Assembly (NCBI GenBank): GCA_006226595.1
Contig: SBGP01000091.1
Span: 1 to 64,000, forward strand
Reading direction: 5' to 3'
DNA: 64,000 nt
Source: Deltaproteobacteria bacterium
Lineage (GTDB): Bacteria > Myxococcota_A > UBA796 > GCA-2862545
In this document: positions 18,297 to 27,099 of the stretch, piece after piece
Position numbering within the stretch: position 1 is the stretch's first letter
Layout of the letters: each line of letters begins with the position of its first letter
The notes under the pieces: generated by a model
What the model was told of the DNA's origin: nothing
Databases searched by the model: none
The model's input: the letters and a program-made list of their open reading frames with translations, nothing else
Position numbers and translations under genes: made by a program

Positions 18297-20438
18297 ATGC
18301 TGCGCGCCCCTGCACTGGCCCTGCTCGCGCTGATGACCGCGTGTACGAACACCACCGACCCGGACGGAGACACGGGAACCAGCCAGGACACCGGTGGCGG
18401 CGAGGACACGGGCACCGCCGAAGACACGGGTGACACGCCGGCTCCCCTGCTCGCGCGCCTCGAGATCCACGCCCTCGACATCTGGGGCCAGGCGCTGCCC
18501 GCGGACGAGGCGACCCTCACCGTGACCCGCAACGGCGAGCCCGTCGCGACCAGCGGCTGGCCCATCGCCGTCGTCGAGCTGTACGAGACCGGCACGTACA
18601 TGGCCACCCTCGAAGCCGACCTCCACGAGCCGCTCACCGTCGCGTTCTCGTTCAACGGCAGCCGGGGCACCGACGGCGTGGTGACCAGCACCGACGCCGC
18701 CGGCGACGGCCAGGGTCTCGCGCTCTCCCATGCCACCGAGGCCGGCGTCGACGGGGACATCGGCGTGCACCGCGCCTTCCTCGGGCTGCGGCACGAGTGG
18801 TTCTCTGCGCAAGCGCGTCCCGCACGGCGCGGCAACGAGATCGAGCTGTTCACCAACGGCCAGGATGCGTGGGCTGCGGTGGCCGGGGACATTGGCCAGG
18901 CACGCCAGACCGTTCACTGGGCGACCTGGTGGTGGACCTCGGACTTCGAGCTCGTGCGCGGGCCGAACCACGTGACCTCCACGACCGCAGAGCGCCAGGC
19001 AAACACCGTGCTCTCACGGCTCGAGGCACGGCCGGCCACGAAGCGCCTGCTGATCAACGACTTCGCCCTCGACCTGTCGCTGGACGACGCGATTCGCGAT
19101 CGCGGGGCGGCGGCAGACGACCGCTTCGAGGTCATGCGCCAGGCCAACGAGACCTCCGGCATCTTCTGGTTCGAGGCCTCCCCGTTCTCCTTCGCGGATC
19201 GCGTTCGCGAGCGCGTCGACGGCCAGAGCACCGCGAGCTTCGACAACGAGCCGCTCATCGCCTCGAACGTGCCTGCCCGACAGGTGGACCTCACCGACTG
19301 GCCCATCGACTTCGAGTTCGAGCACGCGACCTACCACCAGAAGTTCGGCGTCATCGACGGCCAGACCGCGTTCGTCGGCGGCATGAACTTTCAGGGCGTC
19401 GACTGGGACACCTCCGAACACCTCGTGTTCGACCCCCGACGCATGCCCTTCGACGCGAGCACCTCCGAACGCCAGGACGTCGAGGCCAAGGATGCCCTGC
19501 CGGAGTTCTCGCCCCGTCGCGACTACATGACCCGCATCCGCGGCCCGATCGTCGAGGACACCGAACAGGTCTTCGCCATGCGCTGGCAGGACCGTCTCGA
19601 CGGCAACGAGGAGTACGCCGAGAACGCCACACCCGCTCCCGTCACGGGCGGACAGGCGGCGAGCAGCAGCGGCGTCCAGGCCCAGATCACCACGACGCTG
19701 CCCGAGCCGTTCTGGGAGCACGGCATCGCCGAGTCCTGGCTCAATGCCGTCGATCAGGCCGAGCAGTACGTGTTCATCGAGGACCAGTACTTCCGCATGC
19801 CCATGGTGGTCGACGCCCTGCTCGCGCGCATGGCCGAGGCCCCGAACCTCGAGGTTGTCGTCATCGTGCGCCCGGTCTCGGAGTGGACGGACACCGGCTG
19901 CGAGTGGACCTACCGTACGCTCAACGACCTCGAGGGCGCCTACCCGTCGCGCTTCCATCCGTACTACCTGCGCAGCTTCGACGTGGTCGAGGTGTTCGCG
20001 CTGTTCGAGGAGACCGAGGCGCGCTTCGCGGATCACGACATCCACAGCAAGCTGCTGATCGTCGACGACCTCTTCCTCTCCGTGGGCTCCGCGAACAAGA
20101 ACAACCGAGGGCTCGTGTACGAGGGCGAGATGAACCTCGCGGTGGTCGACGACGTCTGGGTCTCCGAGCAGCGTCGACGCGTGGTGCAGGGCCTGCTGCC
20201 CCCGGGGGAGACCGCGTCCGAGACCGCCCTGGGTCCGGGCGGTTGGATCGAGCAGCTGCGGGTGATGGCGACATGGAACCAGTCGGTGGTCGACGCCTGG
20301 GATGCGGAGAGCGGCGACCTCGATCTCGATGGCGACCCCCTGCCCGCCCAGTACCAGCCCGCCGGCTTCGTCTACCCGCTCTCGTTCGGCATCCCCGACG
20401 ACTGCTTCATCGAGGGCGTGGGACCAGACGGCGCGTGA
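18297..20438 (+). CDS. Phospholipase D-like lipoprotein
   Basis: The 713-residue protein has a lipoprotein signal (lipobox MTAC) followed by a Thr/Asp/Gly-rich linker with repeated DTG units. Two PLD active-site motifs are visible: [10 protein letters not shown] near residue 345 and [10 protein letters not shown] near residue 580, each with a downstream G(G/S)xN-type segment ([14 protein letters not shown]). This is the complete HKD pair of the superfamily, which hydrolyses or transfers phosphodiesters. It is likely anchored in the envelope and acts on lipids or other phosphodiesters outside the cytoplasm. A cytoplasmic cardiolipin synthase role is less likely because of the signal and linker. 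Confidence 0.88.
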   Translation: MLRAPALALLALMTACTNTTDPDGDTGTSQDTGGGEDTGTAEDTGDTPAPLLARLEIHALDIWGQALPADEATLTVTRNGEPVATSGWPIAVVELYETGTYMATLEADLHEPLTVAFSFNGSRGTDGVVTSTDAAGDGQGLALSHATEAGVDGDIGVHRAFLGLRHEWFSAQARPARRGNEIELFTNGQDAWAAVAGDIGQARQTVHWATWWWTSDFELVRGPNHVTSTTAERQANTVLSRLEARPATKRLLINDFALDLSLDDAIRDRGAAADDRFEVMRQANETSGIFWFEASPFSFADRVRERVDGQSTASFDNEPLIASNVPARQVDLTDWPIDFEFEHATYHQKFGVIDGQTAFVGGMNFQGVDWDTSEHLVFDPRRMPFDASTSERQDVEAKDALPEFSPRRDYMTRIRGPIVEDTEQVFAMRWQDRLDGNEEYAENATPAPVTGGQAASSSGVQAQITTTLPEPFWEHGIAESWLNAVDQAEQYVFIEDQYFRMPMVVDALLARMAEAPNLEVVVIVRPVSEWTDTGCEWTYRTLNDLEGAYPSRFHPYYLRSFDVVEVFALFEETEARFADHDIHSKLLIVDDLFLSVGSANKNNRGLVYEGEMNLAVVDDVWVSEQRRRVVQGLLPPGETASETALGPGGWIEQLRVMATWNQSVVDAWDAESGDLDLDGDPLPAQYQPAGFVYPLSFGIPDDCFIEGVGPDGA

Positions 20439-20483
20439 CGCGGGTTCGCTGACCACATCCACTGCGCCGGTTACGCCACCGCC

Positions 20484-22208
20484 ATGCTCGCTCTGTTCCT
20501 CGCCTTGAACGCCCACGCCGCCGATCGCGTGCTCGTGCTCCCTCTCGACGGAGACGGCACGCGGCCGGGTCTCGGTGAGGCACTGTCCGTGTGGCTCAAC
20601 GAAGAGCTCGCGAACAGCCCGGAGCTCGCCGTGGTGCCGCGGAGCGAGGTCGAAGCCGCCATGCCGACCGGCGCCTCCGCCCCCATCACGCTCAACCTCG
20701 ACTACGCGATCAGTGGCAGCTGGGCGGTGATCGGCGGGGACCTCTCCCTGTCACTGCGCGTCGGGCCGAGCGAACTCCGCGCCCGTGGAGCGCTCGGTGA
20801 CTTCGTGCTCGTCGAGCAAGACCTCGCAGCCCAGCTCAGGGTCGCGCTGTCGGGCTCGGGCTCGGCGGCGCCGATTCCCACCGAGAAGCTCGATGCCCTG
20901 ACCGCATACGGCCGGGGCCTGGAGGCGCGACGCGCCGGCAAGCAGTCCGAAGCGCGCGCGGCCTTCGCCGACGCCATGGCGCTCGATCCGCGATTCACGA
21001 CGGCTCGCGACGCGCTCGCCGCGCTCGCTGGGGACGAGCTGCCCCAACACCCGATGCGCACCGCACACGACGCGATCTACGCGAAGTACCCGGCGCTCAC
21101 CGCCGCCCCCACGGATCAGGCCGCGCTCGTCGGCTTCGCGCTCCGCCTGATGGCGCTCGAAGGCGATGGCCTGCACTGCCAGCGTGCGGAGGAAATGGCC
21201 GCGTACCTCGGCTTCGTCGACTACCAGGTGTCGCTGCCCAGCGGGCTCACCGATGCGGCCCTCGCCACCGCGGTCGCCACCGAAGCGCGCGCCCTGCGGT
21301 TCACCGCGATGCCTCGCTCGGTCGCCGACCAGCCCGACGGCGTGTACGCGATGCCGCAGCGCCGCGTCGCGGGGCAGTTCTCGACCACCGCCGACTTCCT
21401 GTTCCGCGAGGCAAGCGCTCGCAACACCCTGGGCAGCGGCCTGTTCGGGGCTCTCGCACACTGCCACGCCCCCGCCGAGGCCCAGCGCGAGTTCGCCGAG
21501 CACGCGACGGCCGCTCTCGCCAAAGGGCAGGCCGACCAGCTGCAGCTGGGACGACCCGCACCCGGGTGGACGCTGCGCGAGTCGATCGAGCTCGCATGGG
21601 CCACCCTGCAGGCAGAGCAGGGCAGCACGCCCGACTTCGAGAAGCGCCTCGACGCGCTCACCGCCACACGCAGCGCCAGCGACCCGGTGCAGCAACAGCT
21701 GCTCGACCGCTCTCGGGATCTGCGGGACAAGGCGGGCCGCGCGGTGCGCGTCGACGTGCGGGCCCCCGCGACCGAGCGCGAGGTTCTCGCCGCGCTACGC
21801 GGTGCCGCGGACGGCGCCGCCAACGTCGTCGATGCGGACATCCCCGGGTGCGCCCACGCGCTGGAGTCGCGCCGCGGCGAGCTCTACTCCTGGGTATCGC
21901 AGGTCGGCACGACCTCGATGGAAGACGTGCGGGTGCGTACCGAGCACCAGCGCGAGGGGCAGATCCTCGCATCGGCCCTCGCCGAGCTCGGCTGTCTCCA
22001 GGGCCAACCGCCGGTGCACGCAAGTCCCGAAGCCGCGCGCACGAGCGTGACGCAGCGCCTCGACGCGCTACCGCCCGGTTCGCTGTCCAAGGGCACCTGC
22101 GGGGACCAGAACACGAAGCTCCGGACCCTGCTCGGAACCCCGCCGAGCCCGGAGGCTGCCGTCGACTGGGTGTTCGCGATGCAGCGCATCGAGCACGAGT
22201 GTCGCTGA
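20484..22208 (+). CDS. Exported protein with CsgG/TolB-like N-terminus and TPR
   Basis: The 574-residue protein has a short signal peptide (MLALFLALNAHA, cut before ADR). Residues 15-120 (VLVLPLDGDGTRPGLGEAL, then SWAVIGG and LSLSLRV) resemble the nucleotide-free TolB/FlgO/CsgG-like fold of envelope assembly proteins. A TPR-like pair follows (AYGRGLEARRAGKQSEARAAF, as one unit). The rest is helical, with several Cys, and is not recognised. It is the first plus-strand gene of the block that leads to the cyclase and CHAT genes, 144 bp upstream of the former. Membership in the same transcription unit is possible but uncertain. Confidence 0.7.
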   Translation: MLALFLALNAHAADRVLVLPLDGDGTRPGLGEALSVWLNEELANSPELAVVPRSEVEAAMPTGASAPITLNLDYAISGSWAVIGGDLSLSLRVGPSELRARGALGDFVLVEQDLAAQLRVALSGSGSAAPIPTEKLDALTAYGRGLEARRAGKQSEARAAFADAMALDPRFTTARDALAALAGDELPQHPMRTAHDAIYAKYPALTAAPTDQAALVGFALRLMALEGDGLHCQRAEEMAAYLGFVDYQVSLPSGLTDAALATAVATEARALRFTAMPRSVADQPDGVYAMPQRRVAGQFSTTADFLFREASARNTLGSGLFGALAHCHAPAEAQREFAEHATAALAKGQADQLQLGRPAPGWTLRESIELAWATLQAEQGSTPDFEKRLDALTATRSASDPVQQQLLDRSRDLRDKAGRAVRVDVRAPATEREVLAALRGAADGAANVVDADIPGCAHALESRRGELYSWVSQVGTTSMEDVRVRTEHQREGQILASALAELGCLQGQPPVHASPEAARTSVTQRLDALPPGSLSKGTCGDQNTKLRTLLGTPPSPEAAVDWVFAMQRIEHECR

Positions 22209-22352
22209 TCGCAGCGTCGTAGAGATCGCGCTGTGATCGACATTGCAGGCCCGCGTTCGTCAGCGGCGGAAGACTCGCGCTAAGGTACCGAAGCAAGCTT
22301 CTGTTCGGACCCCCACCCGCGTTGCCCATGCCCGTGTGCGCCAGGACCCCCC

Positions 22353-23978
22353 GTGGCGAATAAGCCTCCCGCGCCGCCGCCGTCCCTTCCGGGCGGCCTT
22401 CGCAGCATCATCCCCAAGGCAGCGCCGGTCACCCGAACGGTCGCACCAGAAGCGTCCGCGCCCGCCCAGGCACCTGCGCCAGTGGCCAAGCCCAGGCCCA
22501 AGGCGGCCCCTCCTCGCGGCGGCATCCCGCAGCTCATTCCCGGAAGCGAGGTCGAGCGCTACGTGATCGAGGCCCGCCTCGGCGCCGGTCGCATGTCGAC
22601 CACCTACCGCGCCCGACACACCATCCTCGACACGTTGCACGCGCTGACCCTGCCGAACGAAGCCAACAAGTCGCTGCACCGCTGGCTGATCAACGGCGCG
22701 AAGACCCAGGCGAGCCTGCACCACGGCACGGTCGTCGGCGTCACCGATGTCGTCGACCACAACGGCATCCCGGGCATCGTCTTCGAGCACGTGGACGGGC
22801 CGACGCTCGAGGACTTCATTGCCTCGCATCAGCTCGACGAGAACGGCGTCGACGCGATCGCCGGCGGCATCATCGACGCGGTGGCTTGGCTCCACCGCAA
22901 CGGCGTGGTCCATCGCAACCTGAAGCCACGCAACATCGTGATCGATCTCGGCGGCGACAACGCCGTGCCGCGCATCACCGACTTCACGCTGGCCAAGGTC
23001 ATGGGCAAGGAGGGTCGTCGCAAGAAGGCCCGCGTCTTCGGCACCGCCTCGTACATGTCCCCCGAGCAGACGGTGAACTCGAACGACGTCGACAACCGCT
23101 CGGACCTGTGGGCCCTCGGTGCGCTGCTCTACCTGCTCGCGACGAAGCGCACGGCATTCCCCGACGGCGAGGACGTGTTCGAGCGCGTGCGCGAAGGTCG
23201 CTACCAGCCGCTCATGCAGCTGCTCCCCAACGCGCCCATGCGCTGGGTCGAGGCCATCGACGCCGCCCTGACCATCGATCTCGACGAGCGCGTGCCCACT
23301 GCCGAGGAGCTCGGCGACCTGTGGTTCGCGGACGTGACCTCGATCACCAAGATGTCGTCGCGCATCGCTCCGGTCGGTCAGGTCACCCTGGTGTTCACCG
23401 ACGTTCAGGGCTCGACGCGCATCTGGGAGAACAGCCCCGAGACCGCGCGCTTCTCCCTCAAGGCCCACGACGCGGTCATGCGCGCCAGCATCGGCCGTCA
23501 CGGCGGCTACGAGGTGAAGACCGAGGGCGATGCGTTCATGGTCGCGTTCGCACACCCCGCACAGGCCCTGGACTTCTGCCTCGATGTGCAACGCAACCTG
23601 CACGAGCACCCGTGGAGTGACGAGCTGCTCGAGCTCCCCGAGGCGTGCGAAGAGGGCGCCTTCCGCGGCATGCGCGTGCGTATGGGCATCCACACCGGCG
23701 AGCCCGAGGTCCGCCCGCACAACAACATGGTCGACTACTTCGGTCCCATGGTGAACCGCGCGGCCCGCATTGCCCACGCAGGCCATGGCGGCCAGGTGCT
23801 CATCTCTCGCGAGAGCTGGGACCTGCTCGACGGCAAGAACACCGAGCCGGTGATCGAGCGCGTGCTCGGCCAGTTCCTGCTCCGCGGCCTGTCCGGCACC
23901 CAGGAGATCCTCCAGGTTCTTCCTGCCGCCCTCTCCGACCGCACCTTCCCGCCGGTCCGCGCCGAACCCGCCAGCTAG
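22353..23978 (+). CDS. Pseudokinase fused to class III nucleotide cyclase
   Basis: A 541-residue protein from a GTG start. After a Pro/Ala-rich linker, residues 68-325 align with the Ser/Thr kinases at 51289 and 63719, but key residues are lost: the ATP-binding Lys is T99, HRD is HRN (187-189) and DFG is DFT (210-212), so it is likely catalytically dead. Residues 343-520 form a class III cyclase: D350 in LVFTDVQGST and D393 in KTEGDAFM bind metal, K389 and D461 match adenine-specifying positions, and N468/R472 in NRAARI stabilise the transition state. It should make cAMP in the cytoplasm. Regulation through the pseudokinase, as in receptor guanylyl cyclases, is inferred. Confidence 0.88.
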   Translation: MANKPPAPPPSLPGGLRSIIPKAAPVTRTVAPEASAPAQAPAPVAKPRPKAAPPRGGIPQLIPGSEVERYVIEARLGAGRMSTTYRARHTILDTLHALTLPNEANKSLHRWLINGAKTQASLHHGTVVGVTDVVDHNGIPGIVFEHVDGPTLEDFIASHQLDENGVDAIAGGIIDAVAWLHRNGVVHRNLKPRNIVIDLGGDNAVPRITDFTLAKVMGKEGRRKKARVFGTASYMSPEQTVNSNDVDNRSDLWALGALLYLLATKRTAFPDGEDVFERVREGRYQPLMQLLPNAPMRWVEAIDAALTIDLDERVPTAEELGDLWFADVTSITKMSSRIAPVGQVTLVFTDVQGSTRIWENSPETARFSLKAHDAVMRASIGRHGGYEVKTEGDAFMVAFAHPAQALDFCLDVQRNLHEHPWSDELLELPEACEEGAFRGMRVRMGIHTGEPEVRPHNNMVDYFGPMVNRAARIAHAGHGGQVLISRESWDLLDGKNTEPVIERVLGQFLLRGLSGTQEILQVLPAALSDRTFPPVRAEPAS

Positions 23979-23994
23979 CGGGCTCACTTGGTGC

Positions 23995-24051
23995 GGCTGC
24001 GTCCCTCGGTGTAAGGAAGGAAGCAGCCTGTCGTTCGAGGTGTCCACCTCG
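23995..24051 (+). promoter_or_regulatory. Two hairpins in the leader of the FecR-CHASE2-CHAT genes
   Basis: The 93-bp gap before the FecR-like gene holds GGCTGC...GCAGCC (23995-24028, with inner TCC/GGA pairs) and a perfect CGAGGTG-TC-CACCTCG (24036-24051). There is no T run, so they are not plain terminators. They could be an attenuator, an RNA-processing site or operators between the cyclase gene and the next four genes. Confidence 0.4.
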
Positions 24052-24071
24052 CACCCGCTCACGGAGGCTCC

Positions 24072-24875
24072 ATGCTCACCCTGCTCCTCGCCTCGGCCCT
24101 CGCCGCCGACCCCGCCGTCGTCGTCACCACGCGCGGCCAGGTGAAGGTCTACGCCGATGGCGCGGCGAGCGAGGCCCCCGCGCCCCCGTTCGCCCTGCAG
24201 GAGGGTCAGGCGCTCGAGGTGCCCGAGGGTGGGCTCGTCGTCGTGCTCTACCAGGGCGCCGCAAACCAGGTACGCGGCCCGGACCGGGTCGAGCTCGCCG
24301 GGCTGCGTCCCGCCGAGGCGGTGAGCAAAGACCAGGTGGGCGTGCTCAACGACCTGTTCTCTCGTGAGCTGTCCACCGAGACCGCGGGCGCCAGCCGAGC
24401 CGGCGACGTGCGCATGGTGCGACCCGTTCCCGGCGGCACGGTGCTCGGTCCCCAGAACTTCGCGTGGGCGTGCAACGGGGTGTGCGGCGAGGAGCAGGTC
24501 AGCGTCTACGACTTCCGCGAGGACGAGGTCGTGTGGACGGCCAAGGGCTCCGGATCCGTCGAGTATGCCGGCCCCGAACTGCACCCCGGTGCGTACACCT
24601 TCATGGTCAGTGGTCGCGAGTTCGCGTTCACCGTGGCTCCGCCGGCGACCCGCGACTCCGCCGAGAAGGCCCGCGCCGCCGCCATGGCCGCCGCGCGCGC
24701 CCTGCCGGCCGACGACCCAGCCGCCGTGGCCGTGCCCGCGACCGTGCTCTACCAGGCCGGGCTCGCGAGCGAGGCGCTGTGGCTGATCGACCAGGCGCTG
24801 GCCAAGCGCCCGGAGAATGCCGAGCTGCAGGCCATGCGCGCCGAGTTCGAGAAGCGAGCGGGCATCGCTCGGTGA
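24072..24875 (+). CDS. Exported FecR-like protein with TPR tail
   Basis: The 267-residue protein starts at an ATG after GGAGG plus 4 bases and has a short signal peptide (MLTLLLASALAA). Residues 14-75 (VVVTTRGQVKVYADG ... LQEGQALEVPEGG) match the FecR-type beta domain found in sensors and surface proteins. The C-terminal third looks like TPR (LYQAGLASEALWLIDQAL as the last unit). In other bacteria FecR-domain genes often sit beside CHASE2 cyclase genes, as here. The stop overlaps the GTG of the CHASE2 gene (GTGA). It is probably periplasmic and may pass signals to or receive them from CHASE2. Confidence 0.8.
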   Translation: MLTLLLASALAADPAVVVTTRGQVKVYADGAASEAPAPPFALQEGQALEVPEGGLVVVLYQGAANQVRGPDRVELAGLRPAEAVSKDQVGVLNDLFSRELSTETAGASRAGDVRMVRPVPGGTVLGPQNFAWACNGVCGEEQVSVYDFREDEVVWTAKGSGSVEYAGPELHPGAYTFMVSGREFAFTVAPPATRDSAEKARAAAMAAARALPADDPAAVAVPATVLYQAGLASEALWLIDQALAKRPENAELQAMRAEFEKRAGIAR

Positions 24876-26317
24876 GTGAGCCCTCCCGCGACGAGCTCCC
24901 ATGGTGGGCGCGACGCCCCCGGGCACGCCGCGGACCCGAGCCGTGGAGCCATGCGTCCCGCCTCGTCGCCTACGAGGTGTACGTCATCCTCACCACTGCG
25001 GTCGCCGCCACGGTGCTCGCCTTCATCGGATTTCGCGGTCAGTTCCTCGACCTGTACACCCGCATGCACCAGGGGGCGCCGGTCTCCGAGGAAGTCGTGC
25101 TCGTCACCATCGGCAGCGAGGCGCTCTACCTGTGGAACAGCGACGAGCCCGAGCCCGAGGTGACCCCTCGTGGTCTGCTCGCCGAGGTCGTGCAGTTCCT
25201 CGATGCCGCCGGCGCCAACGTGATCGTCCTCGACTTCCTGCTCGACCGGCCGACCTCGAGCGACGAGAAGCTCGCCAAGGCCGCGGCCCAGCACGGCGCC
25301 GTGCTCCTCGCCGAGCGCTACCAGCTCGCCGAACCCGGCACCGGGGTCGAGTTCGTCGCGGGCACCACCCCCGAGCTCGTCGAGTCCACCGTCCAGGGAC
25401 TCGCCAACTTTCAGCTCGAGTCGCCCACCGTGTTCAGCGGGGAGAGCGTGGTGCGGCGGGTGCCGCTGGTCCGCCGCGTGGCGCGTGCCCACCTCTCCGG
25501 CATCTTTCCCGCCAACCTCGTGGGCGCGCGCATGAGCGATGCCGAAGTGTTGCCGTCGATGGGCCTCGGCGCCGTGTGGCTGCACCGCGCCCGACAGGCG
25601 GACCCCAAGGCTTCCTACGACACCCTGCTCAAGACGCTCGACAGCCAGTGCTCCGGCCATCCCCTGCGCTGTGAGTCCAGCCCCGCGGACCTGCACGTCG
25701 CGGGGCTTCCGCATGCGGTTCACGAGCCACTGCACATCAACTACCGCGGCTCCGAGCGCGGAGACCGGCTGCCCACCGTGCGCGCCGCGGAGATCTTGCG
25801 CCTCATGGCCGAGCCCGCGCTGCTTGCGGACCTCGGCGTCGCCTCCGAGGTGCCGGTGCCCGACCGCTACAAACAGCTGTTCGACGGCAAGATCGCGGTG
25901 GTCGGTCGCGTCGATGGCAGCGACCACCTGCTCACCCCCTACGCGTTCCCGATGTACCTCCGGCCGGACATGGCCGGCCCGCGCATCCAGGCCCAGGTGA
26001 TCGACACGCTCGCCTCGGGTCGCCACGTGCGCTTCGTGCCGGGGATCTTCGGCTGGTTGCTCGCCGCGGCGCTCGGCGTGGGCGTCGTCCGGAGCGCCCG
26101 ATTCTTGCGGGACGACGTGCACGGCCTGCTGTGGATCGCCGTCAGCGGGGGACTCGCGGTGCTCGGCCTCGGCCTGTTCATCGCCACCGATGGCCTCGTG
26201 TTCGAGCTCGGACTGCCGCTCGGCGCGTGCCTGGGCATGGTCTTCCTCACCCAGCTCCGTGCGTGGGCCGAGTTCGACGTCGGAGTAGGACTCGAGAGCG
26301 GGGATGAGGCATCATGA
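24872..26317 (+). CDS. CHASE2-domain membrane sensor without output domain
   Basis: A 481-residue protein from a GTG overlapping the previous stop. One membrane segment (about 31-53) is followed by a periplasmic CHASE2 domain (about 60-385; RGLLAEVVQFLDAAGANVIV and LDFLLD are typical) and three C-terminal membrane segments (about 390-465). CHASE2 proteins normally end in a cyclase, kinase or phosphodiesterase domain. This one stops about 15 residues after the last membrane helix, so any output must come from a partner. The cyclase encoded two genes upstream is the obvious candidate, by inference. The stop overlaps the next gene as ATGA. Confidence 0.87.
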   Translation: MSEPSRDELPWWARRPRARRGPEPWSHASRLVAYEVYVILTTAVAATVLAFIGFRGQFLDLYTRMHQGAPVSEEVVLVTIGSEALYLWNSDEPEPEVTPRGLLAEVVQFLDAAGANVIVLDFLLDRPTSSDEKLAKAAAQHGAVLLAERYQLAEPGTGVEFVAGTTPELVESTVQGLANFQLESPTVFSGESVVRRVPLVRRVARAHLSGIFPANLVGARMSDAEVLPSMGLGAVWLHRARQADPKASYDTLLKTLDSQCSGHPLRCESSPADLHVAGLPHAVHEPLHINYRGSERGDRLPTVRAAEILRLMAEPALLADLGVASEVPVPDRYKQLFDGKIAVVGRVDGSDHLLTPYAFPMYLRPDMAGPRIQAQVIDTLASGRHVRFVPGIFGWLLAAALGVGVVRSARFLRDDVHGLLWIAVSGGLAVLGLGLFIATDGLVFELGLPLGACLGMVFLTQLRAWAEFDVGVGLESGDEAS

Positions 26318-27093
26318 GTCGGGGGTTTTCAACTCCCATCGGAGTCTTCATGCTGCGCGCACTGCTCGCCCTGTTCCTGCTGCTGCCGAGCCTGGCCCTG
26401 GCCGGGCCGAACACGCTGGCGGTGCTGTACTTCGAGAACACTGGCAACCCCGAGCTCGAGCCTCTCAAGGTGGGCCTCGCCGACATGATGATCTCGGACC
26501 TGCAGGACGCGGAGCCGGTGAAGGTCGTCGAACGTGCGCGACTGCAGTCCATCCTCGACGAGCTGGAGCTCGGTCACAGCGGCGTGGTCGACCCGGACTC
26601 CGCGGCGAAGGTCGGCAAGCTGCTCGGCGCCGAGTGGATGATCCTCGGGTCGTACTTCGAGCTCATGGGCACCCTCCACATCAGCGCCAAGCTCGTCCGC
26701 GTCGAGACCTCGGAGATCGTCCACGCCGAGGTGGTGCGCGACAAGCCGAAGGAGTTCATCGCGCTCGAGCAGCAGCTGTCCGGAAAGCTGCGTGACGCGC
26801 TGTTGAGCCGTACCGCTCCAGCGCCCGCCGCCCCGGAGCCCGCCGGCCGTCGTCGCGACGAGGGATCGACGGGCACTGCCCCCTCCCCCGTGCCGGCGAG
26901 CACGGCCCCGGCCACCGCGGAGGTCGTCGCCGAGGACGCGGACACACTCGCGGCGGCCATCTCGTTCTCCGAGGGCCTCATCTACATGGACAACAAGGAC
27001 ATGGAGCGGGCGCGGGACAGCTTCGAGAAGGCGGTGGCGCAGGACCCCGGCCTCGACGACGCCAAGGCCCACCTCGCCGCCCTCGATCTCTGA
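26314..27093 (+). CDS. CsgG/FlgO-like exported protein with TPR tail
   Basis: The 259-residue reading starts at an ATG overlapping the CHASE2 stop. An ATG at 26350 with an equally good ribosome-binding site would give 247 residues beginning MLRALLALF, which is a cleaner signal peptide. The mature part (NTLAVLYFENTG, VVERARLQSILDE, LGAEWMILGSYF) is like CsgG/TolB-type periplasmic proteins that sense or help assemble envelope complexes. A Pro/Ala-rich linker leads to one TPR unit (DMERARDSFEKAVAQDP). No lipobox is seen. It lies six bases before the CHAT gene. Confidence 0.82.
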   Translation: MSRGFSTPIGVFMLRALLALFLLLPSLALAGPNTLAVLYFENTGNPELEPLKVGLADMMISDLQDAEPVKVVERARLQSILDELELGHSGVVDPDSAAKVGKLLGAEWMILGSYFELMGTLHISAKLVRVETSEIVHAEVVRDKPKEFIALEQQLSGKLRDALLSRTAPAPAAPEPAGRRRDEGSTGTAPSPVPASTAPATAEVVAEDADTLAAAISFSEGLIYMDNKDMERARDSFEKAVAQDPGLDDAKAHLAALDL

Positions 27094-27099
27094 TCGCGC

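Noticed and set aside
24013-24028. GGAAGGAAGCAGCC, like the tip of SRP (4.5S) RNA
   Set aside because: The match is only to one strand of the tip. The GGAA loop is not closed by the usual CC/GG pair, ten extra bases lie in the loop, and the flanking conserved bases are missing. It is treated as a hairpin of a gene leader.
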